Positions 1 through 8,789 of a DNA stretch of 64,000 bases are shown here, piece by piece (position 1 is the stretch's first letter; every line of letters begins with the position of its first letter). The DNA is taken from the NCBI GenBank assembly GCA_964509885.1, contig CAZDZL010000017.1:3312-67311 (forward strand), given 5' to 3'. Under the pieces are notes generated by a model. It saw nothing but the letters and a program-made list of their open reading frames with translations. It did no database searches and had not been told where the DNA came from. The DNA is from Palsa-1447 sp964509885 (GTDB lineage: Bacteria > Verrucomicrobiota > Verrucomicrobiia > Opitutales > Opitutaceae). Position numbers and translations under genes: made by a program.

Positions 1-931
1 TCGATATCGTATCCACCTTGTAGCGGCGCTTGAACCGGGCGAGGTTCGGGGCGAAGGACGGCAGGTCCATCTTGTTGGCGGCCACGAGCCTCGGCTTCTT
101 CAGGAGAGCCGGATCGTAGAGCTTGAGCTCGTTCAGGAGCTGCTTGTAGTCCGTCCCCGGGTCGCGGCCGTCGTTGCCGGCCATGTCGACGATGATGAGG
201 AGCAGCGCGCAGCGCTCGACGTGGCGCAGGAACCTGTGGCCGAGGCCCCGGTTCTCGCTGGCCCCCTCGATGAGCCCCGGTATGTCGGCCAGCAGCAGGC
301 GCTTGTCGCCGCGCACGTAGTCCTTGAACTCAATCACCCCAATCTGCGGGTGGAGGGTCGTGAAGGGGTACGCCGCCGTCTTGGGGTGGGCTTTCGTGAT
401 CGCGTTGGTCAGCGAGGACTTGCCCGCGTTGGGGAAGCCCACGAGGCCCACGTCCGCGATCGACTTGAGGACGAGGCGGAACTCCCCGGTCTCGCCGACC
501 TGCCCCGGGTTGGCGCGGCTGGGGGCCCGGTTGGTCGAGGTCTTGAAATGGGTGTTGCCCCAGCCCCCGTTGCCGCCCTTGCAGAGCACAATCCGCTGGC
601 CGTCGACGATGACCTCGGCAACGACGCGGCCGGTCGCCATGTCCGTCACGATCGTCCCCAAAGGAAGGCGCAGCAGGGCATCCTTGCCCTCGCGGCCGTT
701 GCAGTCCTTGCCGAGCCCGTGCTCGCCGCGCTCGCCCCTCCAGTGCTGCTTGAACTTGTAGTCGACCAGGTTGTTCGTGTCGTGGGAGCCCAGGAGGACG
801 ACGTCGCCCCCGGCACCCCCGTCGCCCCCGTTCGGCCCGCCCCACGGCTCGTATTTTTCCCGGCGGAAGGAGATGCAGCCGCGGCCACCATCGCCGGCCG
901 AGGCCTTGATAACGCATTCATCGACAAACAT
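1..931 (-). CDS. obgE: Obg-family GTPase (partial, C-terminus outside window)
   Basis: Ribosome-associated Obg/CgtA GTPase involved in 50S maturation and stress control. The start is ATG at 931, giving MFVDECVIKASAGDGGRGC, the glycine-rich Obg fold. The G domain follows with the P-loop GFPNAGKSSL, then DIPGLIEGA (G3) and NKMDLP (G4) near the window edge. The end of the G domain and the C-terminus lie beyond position 1. It is the last visible gene of the division/cell-wall operon, 31 bases after the ftsZ stop, so it is probably cotranscribed. Placing obg directly after ftsZ is less usual than its common rplU-rpmA neighbourhood. Identification is secure from motifs; only the 3' end is missing. 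Confidence 0.95.
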   Translation of the reverse strand, partial: MFVDECVIKASAGDGGRGCISFRREKYEPWGGPNGGDGGAGGDVVLLGSHDTNNLVDYKFKQHWRGERGEHGLGKDCNGREGKDALLRLPLGTIVTDMATGRVVAEVIVDGQRIVLCKGGNGGWGNTHFKTSTNRAPSRANPGQVGETGEFRLVLKSIADVGLVGFPNAGKSSLTNAITKAHPKTAAYPFTTLHPQIGVIEFKDYVRGDKRLLLADIPGLIEGASENRGLGHRFLRHVERCALLLIIVDMAGNDGRDPGTDYKQLLNELKLYDPALLKKPRLVAANKMDLPSFAPNLARFKRRYKVDTIS

Positions 932-962
932 GGGTCAAAGCCTACCCGATTCCACCCGCGTA

Positions 963-2216
963 TCAAACCGCTATCTTAATACCTTTTCGAAGGTAGGTGG
1001 GAACGTCGAGGTCCTGCCCGTCGAAGAGGTTCCGGTCGGTGCGCTCGAACTGCCCGCGGCTCTCCACCTCGCCGAAGCCGAACTCCTCCTGGGTCGGCTT
1101 GGGGCCCGCCAGGACGGGAGCGTCCTGGGCCACGGGCGCGGTCGCGGCCTCGGGGCGCTGCGGCGCCTCCTCGGGAGGGCGCGTCGGAACTGCGCGCGGC
1201 CGCGCCGGGGCCGGCCGCCTCGGGACCACGCCGCGGGTGCCCATGTCGCTCGTGCCGAGCACGGTGATCTCGACCCTGCCCTGCATGCCCTCGTCGATCA
1301 CGGCGCCCATGATGATGTGCGAGTCGCGCCCGAACTGGTCCGCGATCGAGTTCATGATCTCGTTCACCTTGGGCAGCGTCAGGTCCGTGCCCCCGGAGAT
1401 GTTGACGAGGAGCCGGTCCGCCTTGCGGGAAAACTCGGGCGTGTGGAGGAGCGGGCAGAGCTTCAGGTCCGCGATCGCCTCGGCGGCCGCGCTCTCCCCG
1501 GAACCCTCGGCGAGGCCGAAGAGGGTCTTCGCCCCGCGGTTCTGGAACGCCTGCCTGAGCGTCGCGAAGTCCACGTTGATCAGACCCGTCTTCGACAGCA
1601 TCGACCAGATCGACTTCACGCCCCTGCCGATCCACTCGTCGGCGCGCGCGAACGAGTCGAGCACGGTCTCGTTGTCGGCCGACTCCTGGAGGAGGATGTC
1701 GTTAGGCAGCGGGATAACGGCGTCGCATGCGCGGCGCAGGGCAGCCAGCCCCTCCTCCGCCTGCTTGAGGCGCCGGCCGCCCTCGAAGCTGAACGGGAGC
1801 GTCACGAACGCGATGACGAGGGCGCCCTCTTCCGCGGCGATCTCGGCCACGATCGGCGACGCCCCCCCGCCCGTCCCGCCGCCCATGCCGGCGAGGATGA
1901 ACACGAGGTCGCAGTCCTTGACCACGCTGGCGATCTTCTCGCGGTCGTCCTCGGCAGCCTGGCGCCCGAGCTCGGGGTCTCCGCCCGCGCCCAGGCCGCG
2001 GGTCGAGCCCATGCCGATCAGGATCTTGTCCTGGACCGGCGAGCTCGAGAGGGCCTGGTTGTCGGTGTTGATGACCGCGAGCTGCAGGCGCTCGAGGTTC
2101 TCCATCTTCAGCCGGTCGACGGCGTTCGTCCCGGCGCCGCCGACGCCGATCAGCTTGATCGCGACATTGCGGTCCGAGAGGACCTGGTTCTCGAGGGGGA
2201 GCTCGTTGGGATTCAC
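963..2216 (-). CDS. ftsZ: Cell division tubulin homolog FtsZ with altered T7 loop
   Basis: Forms the cytokinetic Z-ring by GTP-dependent polymerisation. The protein is 417 aa with a GTG start whose last two bases share the ftsA TGA (GTGA overlap). Visible motifs are GVGGAGTNAV (residues 24-33), the tubulin signature written GGGTGGG (112-118), and the T7 synergy loop NVDFAT (214-219). It ends with a Pro/Ala-rich linker and a C-terminal peptide DVPTYLRK of the type that binds FtsA. Two oddities: the signature has Gly where Ser/Thr/Ala is usual, and the second T7 aspartate (Asp212 in E. coli, needed for GTP hydrolysis) is Thr219. Longer in-frame extension upstream is only the shadow of ftsA. Confidence 0.97.
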   Translation of the reverse strand: MNPNELPLENQVLSDRNVAIKLIGVGGAGTNAVDRLKMENLERLQLAVINTDNQALSSSPVQDKILIGMGSTRGLGAGGDPELGRQAAEDDREKIASVVKDCDLVFILAGMGGGTGGGASPIVAEIAAEEGALVIAFVTLPFSFEGGRRLKQAEEGLAALRRACDAVIPLPNDILLQESADNETVLDSFARADEWIGRGVKSIWSMLSKTGLINVDFATLRQAFQNRGAKTLFGLAEGSGESAAAEAIADLKLCPLLHTPEFSRKADRLLVNISGGTDLTLPKVNEIMNSIADQFGRDSHIIMGAVIDEGMQGRVEITVLGTSDMGTRGVVPRRPAPARPRAVPTRPPEEAPQRPEAATAPVAQDAPVLAGPKPTQEEFGFGEVESRGQFERTDRNLFDGQDLDVPTYLRKGIKIAV

Positions 2217-3427
2217 GTGGAGGCGAAGAGGCGGGTCACGTTGCGCAGGAACCCGCCCTTGCGGCGGGCCGGCGTGGAGTGGTCGCCGAGGGAGCTCACC
2301 CCGTAGTAGAGGACGCCGAGGGCCGTGTGGTAGCCGGGGTCGCGCAGGTTGTCGGCGACCCAGGAGGGCGCCTCGCCGAGGCGGGCGGGGGCGCTGAAGA
2401 CCTTGGAGGCGCATTCCGCGAGCGCGGGCAGCTTCGCCCCGCCGCCGGTCAGCACCACGCCCCCGGCGCACGTCTCCGGGGAGTAGGCTTGGCCGAGCTT
2501 CTTCCTGACGACCTCGAGGAGCTCCCACGCGCGCGCCGCCGAGACGCTCTCGATCGCCTGGCGCGAGAACTGCCGGTCGCCGATCGCGAAGTTCCCGTCG
2601 AGCCACACCTTCTCGTTTTTGTCGCGCGACTGGACGACGGCGCTCCCAAAGCGCACCTTCAGCTTCTCGGCCTGGCCCTCCGTGAGCCGCAGCCCGAGGC
2701 TGATGTCGTTCGTGAAATGCCCTCCCCCTACGGCCACGACCCCGGTCGTGTGGGGCGCGCCGTTGCGGTAGAGGACGTAGTCGGTCGTGCCGGCGCCGAT
2801 GTCGACCGCCAGGACGCCGTTCTGGCGCTCCTCGAGGCTCGTGACCATGTGCCCCGAGGCGAGGCTCGACAGGACGAGCTCGCGCACCTCGAGGTTGAAC
2901 CCCCGGATGACGTGGATGTTGTCGGCGAGGCGCTGCTCCTGCCCGTGGACGGTCCAGTAGCCCACCTCGAGCCTCTGGCCCACGAGGTTCTCCGGCGAGG
3001 TCGGCACGAGGCGCCCGTCGACGCGGAACGGCCGGCGGATGTTGTGGACGACCATCCGGCCCGCGGGGAGCTCCTTGGACCTCGCGAGGTCGCACACGGT
3101 CCTGATGTCGTCCCGGTCTATCATGTTGTCGGCCGCCTTAACGTTGACGGAGGCCTCGTTGTAGAACCCGTCGAGGTGCCCCCCGGACTGCGCGAGGTAC
3201 ACGTGGTCGACCCTCTCGTTGGCGTCGCGCTCCGCGATCTCCAGGGCGCTGTGGGTGCACTCGGTCGCCGCCTTGAAGTCGACCACGGAGCCCTTGATCA
3301 CGCCGCGCGACGAGCACTCGCCGCAGCCGATGATGACGATCTCGCGGCCCGTGTACTCGCCGACGAGCGCGGTGACCTTGGAGGTACCGATCTCGACGGC
3401 CCCTATGAATGTGGTCTTAGAGCTCAC
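2213..3427 (-). CDS. ftsA: Cell division protein FtsA (actin-like membrane tether)
   Basis: Actin/Hsp70-fold ATPase that anchors FtsZ filaments to the membrane and recruits later divisome proteins. It has 404 aa and a GTG start overlapping the end of ftsQ by 11 bases. Motifs are FIGAVEIGTSKV (phosphate 1 loop), VDIGAGTTDYVLY (phosphate 2) and VVLTGGGAKLPAL (adenosine motif). A basic/hydrophobic C-terminal segment, GGFLRNVTRLF, fits the membrane-targeting amphipathic helix. The order ftsQ-ftsA-ftsZ is the classic one, and the GTGA junction implies translational coupling to ftsZ. Confidence 0.96.
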   Translation of the reverse strand: MSSKTTFIGAVEIGTSKVTALVGEYTGREIVIIGCGECSSRGVIKGSVVDFKAATECTHSALEIAERDANERVDHVYLAQSGGHLDGFYNEASVNVKAADNMIDRDDIRTVCDLARSKELPAGRMVVHNIRRPFRVDGRLVPTSPENLVGQRLEVGYWTVHGQEQRLADNIHVIRGFNLEVRELVLSSLASGHMVTSLEERQNGVLAVDIGAGTTDYVLYRNGAPHTTGVVAVGGGHFTNDISLGLRLTEGQAEKLKVRFGSAVVQSRDKNEKVWLDGNFAIGDRQFSRQAIESVSAARAWELLEVVRKKLGQAYSPETCAGGVVLTGGGAKLPALAECASKVFSAPARLGEAPSWVADNLRDPGYHTALGVLYYGVSSLGDHSTPARRKGGFLRNVTRLFAST

Positions 3428-4400
3428 GCTTGATGTCGATGTGGATGCTGGAGAGGGAGGGAGACGAGATCAGGGGCCGCGTGGGGACGGCGCCCATCGT
3501 GTTGACCGGGGGCCCGCCGATGAACGGGGCCGCCGTGCCGAACGTCACGGGCACCTGGGAGCCCAGGGCGAGGTTGACCTCCCTGATGGGTCGGGTCGGG
3601 TCCGTGGACGCGTCCACGAGGAGGTCCAGGCGGGCGATCTGGCGCAGGTAGTCCTCCCTCGTCCCGAAGACGACCTTCATCCCGCCGCTCGTGTGGACCT
3701 CGATGGCCCCGTCGGAGTCCAGCCGCTCGAGCGAGATCACCTGCCACGTGCGGTAGAGCTCGTCCGCCTCGAGCCTCGCGGTCGCGAGGAGGTCCGAGAC
3801 GGCCTTCATGCCCGCCACGGGCGCGTAGCCCTTTCCCGCGCGGGTGAGCTTCACGCCGTCGAGCCAGGGAAGCGTGGCGACCATCGCGGGGTCGAACCCC
3901 GTCCCTGAGAAGGCGACGCCGTCCCGGGACACCAGCAGCACCGCCGGCGCGTCCGCGCCCGACTGCGCCATCATCCTGACGACGGGGGAGCGCTCCGAGA
4001 TCCTCACGGTGAGCCTGTCGGGGAAGTTCCGGACGACGGCGGCCATGCTCACCTGGGGGTCGCCGAGCACCCTCGCGCGAAGCTGGTCCAGGTCGAGGCC
4101 CATCAGCGTGGCGTCGGGGGGGATGGAGAGGGTCCGCGCGAGCCAGTTCTTGTCGAGCACCCCGTCGGTCACGAGGACCAGGCTCTTGACGCGGTCCGTC
4201 TTCGCCGAGTCGGGCATAGCGTCGGGCTTCTCGCGGATCACGGCCGCCATCTGCCAGGCTCCCCAGCAGACAAGCCCGAACACGAGGGCGCCCATCGTGG
4301 CGCGCATCGCCCCCATCGCCAGGCGCCGGCGGCCCTCCCCCGACATCGCGCGCGGCCGCACCTGCTGGGGGATCTCCCTCCAGGAGCGGGTCTCGGGCAT
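3417..4400 (-). CDS. ftsQ: Cell division protein FtsQ/DivIB (POTRA)
   Basis: Bitopic division protein linking early and late divisome parts through FtsB/FtsL. It has 327 aa, with an ATG start 17 bases after the ddl stop. A basic cytoplasmic tail (about 1-35) is followed by one membrane helix (GALVFGLVCWGAWQMAAVI, about 36-55). A POTRA-like segment, about 68-140, includes ARTLSIPPDATLMGLDLDQL and ends near LTVRISERSPV. The beta domain follows. The long in-frame extension upstream is ddl read in another frame. Sequence is divergent, as usual for FtsQ, but position and topology make the call firm. Confidence 0.9.
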   Translation of the reverse strand: MPETRSWREIPQQVRPRAMSGEGRRRLAMGAMRATMGALVFGLVCWGAWQMAAVIREKPDAMPDSAKTDRVKSLVLVTDGVLDKNWLARTLSIPPDATLMGLDLDQLRARVLGDPQVSMAAVVRNFPDRLTVRISERSPVVRMMAQSGADAPAVLLVSRDGVAFSGTGFDPAMVATLPWLDGVKLTRAGKGYAPVAGMKAVSDLLATARLEADELYRTWQVISLERLDSDGAIEVHTSGGMKVVFGTREDYLRQIARLDLLVDASTDPTRPIREVNLALGSQVPVTFGTAAPFIGGPPVNTMGAVPTRPLISSPSLSSIHIDIKREL

Positions 4401-4417
4401 GGCATGTGTGTCTTTGC

Positions 4418-5353
4418 TCACGGGCGGCGCGAGTTGCTGCGCAAACGGAAGCGCTCCACTGCGGGTGAAACCATCTCCCTTACCAAGGCCGTGAAATCCA
4501 GACCCGCGCATTGGGCGCACATCGGCAACAGACTCGTCTCCTTCATGCCAGGAAGCGTGTTTATTTCGAGCAAAAACGGATCGCCCGCCTCGGAAATCAT
4601 GAAGTCGATCCGCGCGTAGTCGCGGCACGCGCACGCGCGGAACGCCTTTTCCGCCGCGGACCCGAGCCTCCCGGCCAGGGCGTCCCCGACCGGCGCCGGG
4701 GCCGTGTACTCGGAGGCCCCCTTCGTGTACTTGCTCGCGTAGTCGAAGACCCCGGAGTTCGGCTTGATCTCCACGATCCCTAGCGCCCTGCCCCCGAGGA
4801 TGCCCACGGAGACCTCGCGCCCGATGACCCTTCGCTCGGCGATCCAGCGGCCGCTCGTGATCGCCCCCAGGGCCTCCCGCAGGCCCTCCTCGTCGCCGAC
4901 CATGCGAAGGCCCACGCTGCTGCCCTCGCCGTTGGGCTTGAGGACGACGTCCCTGCCGAGCCTGCGCGCCACCTCGGCGGGGCTCGGCTTGGCGGCGGCG
5001 TCGAATGCGATGCCGTCCGCGACGGCGACCCCCGCCGCGGACACCCTCTGCTTGGTGAGCTGCTTGTCCATCGTGAGGGCGCTCGACGCGGCGTCGCAGC
5101 CCGCGTACGCCCCGCCCGCGGCGTCCAGAAGGCGCTGCATGCCCCCGTCCTCGCCGAACGTCCCGTGGAGGGTGGAGAAGACGACGTGCAGCGAGGGGTC
5201 GTAGCCCGCGGGCAGGGCGTCCGACACGATCCTGAAGAGCCGCGTCGGGAGGTGGCGGGCCAGGGCCTTGGCGCACGCGGCCCCCGATCCGGCGGACACC
5301 TCGCTCTCCGCGGAGGTCCCCCCCGCGAAGACGGCGATCACGGGCGGCGTCAC
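4418..5353 (-). CDS. ddl: D-alanine--D-alanine ligase
   Basis: ATP-grasp enzyme making D-Ala-D-Ala for the UDP-MurNAc-pentapeptide in the cytoplasm. It has 311 aa. The GTG start at 5353 overlaps the stop of the murC-murB fusion (GTGA), which decides the start. Motifs are VFAGGTSAESEVS near the N-terminus, STLHGTFGEDG, DVVLKPNGEGSSVGL (ATP-grasp) and FLLEINTLPGM (metal/substrate binding). Length is normal for Ddl (about 300-360 aa). It lies between murB and ftsQ, as in many dcw clusters. Confidence 0.95.
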   Translation of the reverse strand: MTPPVIAVFAGGTSAESEVSAGSGAACAKALARHLPTRLFRIVSDALPAGYDPSLHVVFSTLHGTFGEDGGMQRLLDAAGGAYAGCDAASSALTMDKQLTKQRVSAAGVAVADGIAFDAAAKPSPAEVARRLGRDVVLKPNGEGSSVGLRMVGDEEGLREALGAITSGRWIAERRVIGREVSVGILGGRALGIVEIKPNSGVFDYASKYTKGASEYTAPAPVGDALAGRLGSAAEKAFRACACRDYARIDFMISEAGDPFLLEINTLPGMKETSLLPMCAQCAGLDFTALVREMVSPAVERFRLRSNSRRP

Positions 5354-7662
5354 AGCACGTCCCTCCATTCCCTTCCGTAAAGGAGCACCTCGGGCTCGAG
5401 GTCGACGCCCTTGGCCTGCCGGACGCCCGCCCTCACGAGGCGCACCAGCTCCAGCACGTCGGCGCTGGTCGCGCCCCCGCGGTTGACAAAGAAGTTTGCG
5501 TGGACGCTGGAGACCTCGGCGCCGCCGACGCGGGTCCCCTTCAGGCCGCACTCGTCGATCAGCCGGCCGGCCGACGCACCGGGCGGGTTCTTGAACATGC
5601 AGCCCGCGCTGGGCTCCCTGGGCTGCGTCTCGTGGCGCTTGCGCCGGTAATCGTCGATCTGCCGGCCCACGGTGTCCGCGTCGGCCCTGGCCTTTGGGCT
5701 GAGGACCGCGCCGAGAGCGATGGCCCCCCGCAGCTCCGCGCAGTAGCGGTAGTCCACGTGCATCGAGGAGCGCGCCGCGTCGCTGACGCCGCCCTCCATG
5801 GTCATGAGGCGCACCTCGTCCACGATGTCGAAGATCCAGCCCCCCATCGCGCCCGCGTTCATCCGCAGGGCGCCCCCCACGCTCCCCGGGATCCCCTCGA
5901 GGAACTCGAACCCGGCCAGTCCCGCCGCCGCGGCGAGCCCGCAGAGGTTCTTGAGGCGCAGGCCGGCGCCGACCCGGACCCTGCCGTCCGCGAGGACCTC
6001 GAATCCCGACCAGGACTTGTGGGCGAGGCAGATGACGAGGCCGTCGACGCCCTCGTCGGGCACGACGAGGTTCGACCCGCGTCCCAGGACGAGGACCGGC
6101 GCGCCGTCCGCCGCCGCCTCGACGAGGAGGATCCTCAGGTCGTCCTCTCCCGCCGGCTCGGCGTAGAGCCTCGCCGGGCCCCCCACCCGAAGCGTGGTCC
6201 TCTTGGCCAGGGGCTCGTCCCGCGCGAGCTTCGACGCGCGGGAGAGGAGCGGGCGCACCCGCTCCGCAAGCCGGTCCCACCGAAGAGCGCGCGCGATCCT
6301 GCCCCTCGCCGCCGCGACCCAGGCCCGCGCCGTCCTGTCAATGTCGCCCGCGCCGACGAAGGCGACCAGGTCGCCCGGCTTCGCGTCCCGCAGGAGCGCG
6401 GGGACCGAGCCGGAGCCGTCCCCCGGCAGGTAGCTCACGGGGAGCATGGGGGCGCCCCGCCTGAGCTCCGCGTACACGTCGGCCGTCGTGCCGCCCGAGA
6501 CGGGCGGTTCCCCCGCCGAATAGACGTCGAGGAGGTGGACGCTGTCCGCCAGGGCGAGGGACGCCGCGAACTCGGCCTTGAACCGGGCCGTGCGGCTGTG
6601 CCTGTGGGGCTGGAAAACGGCGATCAGCCTGCCGCCGGGCGCAAGGCGCCGGCGCAGGCTCGGCAGGAGCGCCCGGATCTCCGCGGGATGGTGGGCGTAG
6701 TCCTCGACGACGGTGAGCCCGCCCTCGTCCATGAGCACGGCCTGGCGCCTCCGGACGCCGGGGTAGTCCGCGAGCGCCGCGCGTGAGGGCTCGACCCCCA
6801 TCAGCTGCGCGGCGGCGAGCGCCGCCGTGGCGTTGGCCGCGTTGAAGTCGCCGGCGGCCCCGACCACCACCTCGAGCGGGCTGAAGCGGCCGCCGAGCAG
6901 GAGCGTCATCCGCCCCTCCCTCTCGCCCGCGAGGGTGCCCGAGAACGCGCCGCTTCGGCCGAAGGTGACCGCGGAGGGGGCGAGCCGCAGCGAGAGGGGG
7001 CAGGCGTCGCTGACCAGCACGCTGCCCCGGGTGCGGGCGCAGAGCGCGATGAAGGCCTCCTCGAGCTCGGCGGGGCTCCCGTAGCGGTCCGGATGGTCCC
7101 AGTCCAGGTTCACCAGGACCGTGATCTCCGGCGAGAACCCGTCGATCGTGCCGTCGCTCTCGTCGATCTCGGCGACCACCCACTCGTTCGAGCCGACGCC
7201 CGCGGGGGGCGTCGCGTCGTTGAACAGCCCGCCGGCCACATAGCCCGCGGGAAACCCGGCCCTGCGGAGTGCCGTGACCAGCATCGCGGTGGTGGTCGTC
7301 TTGCCGTGGGAGCCGCAGACGGCGACAAGCTTCTTCTCCCGAGCGACCTCGGCCAGGAGCTCGCCGCGCCGCACGCAGGGCAGGCCGCGCGCCAGCGCCG
7401 CCGCAAGAGAGGGATGCGCGTCCGGGATCGCCGAGGAGCGCACGACCAGGTCGCAGGGGCCGGCCAGCGGCCCGACCCGGACGCCCGCTCCAGCAAGCAG
7501 CCCCGCCACGTCGTCCGAGAGGGCATCGTCCTCTCCCGACACCCCCCAGCCGAGGCCGGAAAGATAGATTGCAAGCGGGGCGACGCCCATGCCCCCGACG
7601 CCGAGGCAGTGGATATGGGCGACCTCGCGGCCGAAGAGCAGCTGAAGCCGCGGGGGTCTCAT
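5350..7662 (-). CDS. murC-murB: MurC-MurB fusion: UDP-MurNAc--Ala ligase / UDP-GlcNAc-enolpyruvate reductase
   Basis: One 770-aa protein carries two consecutive cytoplasmic steps in reverse reaction order. Residues 1-455 are MurC: HCLGVGGMGVAPLA, ATP loop CGSHGKTTTT (116-125), NLDWDHPDRYG and DYAHHPAEI. Residues about 465-770 are MurB: FAD motifs GRGSNLVVPDEG and GIPGSVGGALRMNAGAMG, then SAGCMFKNPPG (685-695). The residue matching the catalytic Ser of E. coli MurB (S229) is Cys688, a substitution known in some MurB proteins. The frame is continuous with no stop at the junction. ATG start overlaps the murG stop (ATGA), and the stop overlaps the ddl start (GTGA). Confidence 0.96.
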   Translation of the reverse strand: MRPPRLQLLFGREVAHIHCLGVGGMGVAPLAIYLSGLGWGVSGEDDALSDDVAGLLAGAGVRVGPLAGPCDLVVRSSAIPDAHPSLAAALARGLPCVRRGELLAEVAREKKLVAVCGSHGKTTTTAMLVTALRRAGFPAGYVAGGLFNDATPPAGVGSNEWVVAEIDESDGTIDGFSPEITVLVNLDWDHPDRYGSPAELEEAFIALCARTRGSVLVSDACPLSLRLAPSAVTFGRSGAFSGTLAGEREGRMTLLLGGRFSPLEVVVGAAGDFNAANATAALAAAQLMGVEPSRAALADYPGVRRRQAVLMDEGGLTVVEDYAHHPAEIRALLPSLRRRLAPGGRLIAVFQPHRHSRTARFKAEFAASLALADSVHLLDVYSAGEPPVSGGTTADVYAELRRGAPMLPVSYLPGDGSGSVPALLRDAKPGDLVAFVGAGDIDRTARAWVAAARGRIARALRWDRLAERVRPLLSRASKLARDEPLAKRTTLRVGGPARLYAEPAGEDDLRILLVEAAADGAPVLVLGRGSNLVVPDEGVDGLVICLAHKSWSGFEVLADGRVRVGAGLRLKNLCGLAAAAGLAGFEFLEGIPGSVGGALRMNAGAMGGWIFDIVDEVRLMTMEGGVSDAARSSMHVDYRYCAELRGAIALGAVLSPKARADADTVGRQIDDYRRKRHETQPREPSAGCMFKNPPGASAGRLIDECGLKGTRVGGAEVSSVHANFFVNRGGATSADVLELVRLVRAGVRQAKGVDLEPEVLLYGREWRDVL

Positions 7663-8789
7663 GCGGCCAACTTCATCGACCGGCCCGTGCGGCCCTCCGA
7701 GCCCGAGCGCGCCATCGCCTCCAGGTCCGCGAGCATGAGGTCGAGGGAGTTCGAGCGGTCCATGCGCCTCAGGTTTCCCCGGAACTGCTTCAGGAGCCAG
7801 TCGTTGAAGACGAGCTCCAGCACCTCGGCGTGCAGGTTCCCGAGCGAGGACTCCTCAACGACGAGCCCTCCGCCCTGGCGCTCGAAGAACGCCGCGTTGG
7901 CCCTCTGGTGGTCCGACGCCGCGTGGGGATACGGCACGAGGATCGCCGGGACCTCGCAGCGGATGAGCTCGGCGAGCGTGCCGGCTCCGGCCCGCGAGAC
8001 CACGAGGTCCGCCGCCGAGAGCAGCTCGGCGATGCGGTCGCAAAAGGGGACGAAAACCGCCTTCACCGGGTCGCCGGAACGGGACCTGAGGACCACGGTC
8101 TGCGGCGCGTCCTTGCCGAGCCCGGTCACGCAGTACAGCTGGACGCCCTCGAGGGCCAGGGTCTCGAACCTCGCCCGGGCCCAGGCGTTGAGCGAGGAGG
8201 CTCCCTGGCTGCCCCCCAGGATCACGACGGTCTTCTGCGTCGGGTCCAGGCCGAGGGCCTGGCGCGCATTGGCCGCGGGCATGCGGACGATCTCGCTGCG
8301 CACGGGCAGGCCCGCGTGCCGGGTCGCCGCGGCGCGCACCCCGGGGAGGCGGATGCCGAGCGGCAGGTACACCCTGCCGGCAAACCGGCCCAGCGAGCGG
8401 ATGGCGAGGCCGGGCACGCGGTTCGCCTCGTGCAGGGCGACCGGAATGCCGTGCAGCCGGCCCGCGACGGCCGCGGGCGCCGACGTGAAGCCGCCGAAGC
8501 CGACCACCACGTCGGGGCGGATCGCCCTCATGACGCCCAGGCAGTAGCGAAGCGCCGCGAGTTGCGAGGCGCCGAAGCGCGCCATGGCCAGGGGGCGCCA
8601 CGAGAACCCGGTCCCGGGCATCCGCTCAAACCTGAGGTGGGGGTACTTCTCGATGAGGCGCGCGTCCACCTTCTTCATGCTGATGAGGAGCCTCGCCTCG
8701 TGCCCCCGGGCGACGAGGCCCTCGGCCAGCGAGATGCCGGGGGAGAGGTGACCCCCGGTCCCCCCGCAGGAGATGAGGAAGCGGCTCAT
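7659..8789 (-). CDS. murG: Lipid II synthase MurG (GlcNAc transferase)
   Basis: Peripheral membrane GT28 glycosyltransferase adding GlcNAc to lipid I to give lipid II. It has 376 aa. The ATG start overlaps the ftsW stop (ATGA). Motifs are SCGGTGGHLSPGISLAE (donor-loop glycine motif), GFGGFTSAPAAVAG, LHEANRVPG, ILGGSQGASSLN and the UDP-GlcNAc-binding VVSRAGAGTLAELI with PYPHAASDHQRANA. Length and motif order are normal. The long upstream in-frame extension is ftsW read in another frame. Confidence 0.96.
   Translation of the reverse strand: MSRFLISCGGTGGHLSPGISLAEGLVARGHEARLLISMKKVDARLIEKYPHLRFERMPGTGFSWRPLAMARFGASQLAALRYCLGVMRAIRPDVVVGFGGFTSAPAAVAGRLHGIPVALHEANRVPGLAIRSLGRFAGRVYLPLGIRLPGVRAAATRHAGLPVRSEIVRMPAANARQALGLDPTQKTVVILGGSQGASSLNAWARARFETLALEGVQLYCVTGLGKDAPQTVVLRSRSGDPVKAVFVPFCDRIAELLSAADLVVSRAGAGTLAELIRCEVPAILVPYPHAASDHQRANAAFFERQGGGLVVEESSLGNLHAEVLELVFNDWLLKQFRGNLRRMDRSNSLDLMLADLEAMARSGSEGRTGRSMKLAA

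Noticed and set aside
997..2397. Long plus-strand ORFs opposite ftsZ and other dcw genes
   Set aside because: Very high GC keeps opposite frames open; products are low-complexity with no domain, while the minus strand encodes clear families.
963..3095. 710-aa reading of the ftsZ frame starting inside ftsA
   Set aside because: The upstream part is Arg/Pro-rich shadow of ftsA; FtsZ begins at the GTG that overlaps the ftsA stop.
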